Assembly: GCF_020382885.2 (NCBI RefSeq) | Contig: NC_058508.1 | Span: 8,052,055-8,116,054, forward strand | DNA: 64,000 nt | Origin: Scatophagus argus | Taxonomy: Eukaryota; Chordata; Actinopteri; Scatophagidae | Direction: 5' to 3' | Shown here: positions 60,561-64,000 of the stretch, in pieces | Position numbering within the stretch: the stretch's first letter is position 1 | Layout: every line of letters starts with the position of its first letter | Program-made: the position numbers and the translations under genes | The notes under the pieces: model-generated | What the model was told of the DNA's origin: nothing | Seen by the model: the letters and a program-made list of their open reading frames with translations, nothing else | Databases searched by the model: none

Positions 60561-62935
60561 CTAGAAGGGCCTCGTCAAGGAAATTTACAATAACGCAAAC
60601 TTTTACACTGTGCGATGACATGACTAATAAAGCTGTACACATTATTCAGTATTTGTTGATTGATGTTTGTGGAAACAATATTCAAGGTTACTCTGCATAT
60701 TTGGAGCAAAACTTGAACGTCTGCATTTGAATACATAAGCAAAAACACTCCTGAGAAGCATACAGAATGATACAAAAACCTCAAGAACACAAAAAAATAA
60801 CGGACCTGCCCTTTAGTACATCTCCACAGCCAGCAGACACAGCACATTCCCAATTCAGCTGTAAGTGCGGCACGTGTACTAGAAGCCACATGATGGAGAC
60901 ACAAACAGGGAAGAACATAGCAGGGACTTAATTCTAGTCTATATAATGTACAGTATTTTTAGTGTAACCACTTCCATGCCAAACAAGTACAGATGTCTCA
61001 GTGATAAAAAGTGTGTCTTTTTTTTTTTATTTTCTTTTTGAGTGTTTTTATGTAAAGTCGAACACACTAAGGAGCAAAGCTAAAGGCAAAAAGTAAAAAA
61101 AAAACAAAAAAAACAAATGGGTCACACAGAGCTCAGCAATATTTGCATATGCATTATCATTATTTGTATATCCATTATCATATTATCTTTGACTCAATAC
61201 ATCAGCACTGAATGTGATGCGGCAAAAAGATCAAAACATTTTGAATGTGATGTCTGACAGGAGAGAGGCATTTACTGTTCATTTCATACATGAAAATGCA
61301 GCACATTACACCATCGGAAACAACATTTATTCACCAGAACACGCTGTGTCTGCCACTGTAACAATGTGTTTTCCCATCTCCTCTTCAAATATTTCTTCCC
61401 ATATTCAGTCTTCATCCTTAGAGGCATTGCACATACAATACTTTTATGTTTGGTCAAAAAGGTGCCAACCAACATCACGTTATCATGTTAACATGAGACA
61501 ACAAAAAGCCACATGCATACTAGTAAGCAGAGAGAAATATCTTAAAGCATCCCGTCTTTCTTCAAAGCTTTCTCTTTTAAAATAGAGGCAGAGTTAAAAT
61601 GTGTGACTGGGAGGACAGCGTGCAAGACTATGGACAGTTAAACTAGTACTTCTGAGCTGTAAACCAAAAGAAACACACTGATTAGATGTAATAGTAGGGG
61701 AGAAATTAGAACACTATAACAAAGCTCATAGCAATTACAAACACCAGATGACGCAGATGCGCAAAACCACCGCTGTGTGTGTGTGTGTGTTTGTGTGTAA
61801 TCAACAGCAATCTTCACAGAGTCCTCTCTTTGTTAGTCCAGTAAATGAACCTAAGCTGATAAAATAAAAGCTACGCTGAAGAACTGTGACGCTATGGACA
61901 CGACAAGGCTAAACTGGTCTAAACTATAAATTAGCACACACACATGCTAGCAGCTATACACACACACACACACACAAACATACTCGCGCACAATTCCGAC
62001 ACACCAGCACCCTGCTTACATAAGCCTGTAGGAATGTGGATTATAAATGCTGCAGAATAAGAGGAAATCTGAGGAGTTCTCATGTTTGCATTTGAGCTGC
62101 TTGTCTGTATTCCTTTCACCATTGTTTTATATTATTATCAATCCTCTTTTTTCCTAAGGGAAGATAAACATTACAGCTAAATGCATTTAATATCCTCCTT
62201 TCCTCATTCTTATTCTTTACTGAACTGGCACAGGTCTTTTCTTTCCTGTTCCCTGCATGCCCAGGAAGAACTGTATACAAATCCACTGATCTTCATCTCC
62301 ATTCTCCTGCTTTCCTTCCCTTTATCTGTCCAATCTCATCCCCAGTTAAATACAAAACAACAGTGATTTATTACCGATTCCCCACTTCCTTTAACCCTCT
62401 CTTTCCATTCCTCTTGTTACAAAAAAGGTTACTCAATTTTACTTTGCTCTAACCATCTTTCCCATCCCTGCCTGAAACCACTCATTGTAACAATGGGGGT
62501 CCAGTGGACTTTTAATACCAACATTCCTCGGCTGTCTCCTTTCTCTGCTCAGAGTTCCCTCCCTCAGTTCTTGGCAACCCTCTTCTCTTAACTCCTCTGC
62601 ACTTCGATTCTCAGGCTCAGAGAATCGTACCTGCCCTCCTCCTCTTGCTTCTCAGAATTTAAATCCCTCCTTTCTCATTCCCTCTCTATCGTAATTCCTC
62701 AGAGGCCCAGCTGAGCGCTATACTAGCATTCCTTCAGTGTTGTCACTTCCTGCCCCCGGGTTTTATTCGCTGCAATAACACATGCCTCAGACAGCTGGTT
62801 ACTGAGGTGTGAGGGGAACATTCACTAATGGGTCATGAACCATTAGCCCAGACAAAGAGAGAGGCAGAGAGACCAAGACAGAGATTAAGTGAAACATGAA
62901 TTCTGAAAACCACAATTAAAGAAAAATAGACAGTA
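60561..62935 (-). other. llgl1: llgl1 upstream intron, part 1
   Basis: This stretch lies upstream of the first llgl1 exon in the window. I searched the minus strand for the preceding propeller exon (family wording IMAIGTRSGAVKI or similar) and did not find it. It holds short CA/GT runs at about 61774-61800 and 61936-61976, A/T-rich tracts near 61018-61110, and a pyrimidine-rich block at about 62140-62720. No other gene is seen. Confidence 0.6.
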
Positions 62936-62939
62936 TCAC

Positions 62940-63300
62940 ACTCCCTGAAGGGAACAGTTTGAAATTTTGGCAAATAAAGTTATATGTTTATTTTTGTTTT
63001 GTTTTGTTTTTTAACAGAGAATTATATATTTTACCTGATTTTGTATACACCACACCATCTCAAAATCTGCCTACCAGCACCTCTAAAGACCACTAATTTA
63101 CACATTATATATCATTCCCACAAAAACTGTAATGTAAAATTGACCTGTTGAGGTATGATGCTGCATTATATGCTGGACTGTTTCTTGGCTGAGTGCAGCG
63201 ACTTCCTGGAAATGTAACACCTCAACAAGTTGTTTTTACTCTTCAGTTTTCCGACAGAGCCTGGCTGGCTATGCATCTCCTAGTTGTACCATTATATTTA
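62940..63300 (+). repeat. Dispersed repeat, longest R1 copy in the window
   Basis: The run includes ccctgaagggaacagtttga, ctgcctaccagcacctctaa, acttacacattatatatc-like text, tttcttggctgagtgcagcg, cttcctggaaatg and caacaagttgtttttact. This is the order of a very common teleost dispersed element, recalled from many fish introns. It is fragmentary, with no coding capacity. It sits in the large llgl1 intron. Confidence 0.65.
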
Positions 63301-64000
63301 ATGGGCGAAAGCATCTTCTCATGTAAGAGTGGAGAGAGTGAACCGCTGGGTTATAGGAAGATGTGGTGTGCAAAGTCAAACTAAGGAGAAATAAATCTAG
63401 GCAGGAAAAATGACGAACAAAACCAAAATGAAAACTGTTCTGCTGTGCTCCAAAGTCAGAAGTGAGAAAACTGTCGGCACAGAAAATCAGCAGAGTTCTA
63501 CAGTTGTGTCAGAGAGATGGACAGCAGTGGTTTGCAAGCGCATCCCAGGTATGTAACAATGACCACAGCTCATTCATCACAAATCCAGACATCGCCCACA
63601 AATTTAACCTGGCTGTACAAACTAAGACTGTATAGAAAGCTGTCAGTGCATGGAGAAATAATAAGACCACTAATTACTATTTAATACTGTGTCAGAGCCT
63701 TGACACTTGGCTGGTCTGTAGCACCTTTCACAGAAACCAGGCCACTACCATCTCCAATTTCAAACCCTGTCATTCCATAAGACCCCAAATAAATATGTCC
63801 AACAGGCTGCAGAACAACTGGAAAGCACGACAGAGGACCTTACTGCTATCAGGAGGAGGAACAAAAAAAGAGTGAATGATCCTCCGTGAATAGCAGTATA
63901 TAAAAAAAAAAAAAAAAAAAGAAAACCTCAAGTGTAGCACAGGATTCACAGATCACACGTACTTCCTGGTCCTGGTGATGTCAGAGGACAGCTGGTGGAG
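63301..64000. other. llgl1 upstream intron, right edge of window
   Basis: No exon is recognised. A poly(A) run lies at about 63900-63919. The remaining sequence has no open frame of coding character. The missing llgl1 5' exons should lie beyond base 64000. Confidence 0.5.

Noticed and set aside
60561..64000. Further llgl1 5' exons within the window
   Set aside because: No minus-strand segment matches the expected N-terminal propeller wording with proper splice sites. The first exons must lie beyond the window.

Overview
The window is nuclear genomic DNA from a vertebrate, almost certainly a ray-finned (teleost) fish. The reasons are short GT-AG introns, many (CA)n/(GT)n arrays, teleost-type interspersed repeats (tRNA-derived SINE, L2/CR1/Rex-like LINE fragments, a small terminal-inverted-repeat element), and three genes whose exon-by-exon conceptual translations follow known vertebrate proteins closely. 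I see no prokaryotic, phage or viral gene content.

Layout. Positions 1 to about 25,300 hold no protein-coding gene that I can support. This is a repeat-bearing, AT-rich flank with microsatellites, several LINE 3' ends, one decayed LINE reverse-transcriptase segment broken by a 455-bp transposon-like insertion (about 13,830-15,450), a SINE, and several other dispersed repeats. From 25,308 to 29,055 on the minus strand lies a complete six-exon desi1 gene (PPPDE-family deSUMOylating isopeptidase 1, 168 aa). About 760 bp away, divergently transcribed on the plus strand, is a complete 31-exon flii gene (Flightless-1, 1263 aa, CDS 29,817-41,664). From 60,560 down to 47,432 on the minus strand are 21 coding exons of llgl1 (lethal giant larvae homolog 1). 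Its first exons, for roughly the first 60-65 residues, lie beyond base 64,000. flii and llgl1 are tail to tail, with about 5.8 kb between stop codons filled by their 3' UTRs and repeats.

Function. desi1 encodes a thiol isopeptidase with a visible His/Cys pair. flii encodes a leucine-rich-repeat plus gelsolin-repeat protein that links actin remodelling to signalling and transcription. llgl1 encodes a WD40 cortical polarity protein controlled by aPKC phosphorylation. flii and llgl1 both act at the cortical cytoskeleton and, as I recall, are convergent neighbours in mammals too (human 17p11.2). desi1 is, from memory, on a different human chromosome, so its head-to-head pairing with flii is the less expected part of the arrangement.

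Exon boundaries were derived by hand from reading-frame continuity, GT/AG dinucleotides and remembered family sequence. Lengths and phases add up across all three genes. No new biological system is evident. The most interesting items are the shared desi1/flii promoter interval, an intron placed after the llgl1 stop codon, and dispersed repeats with several related copies inside this one window.
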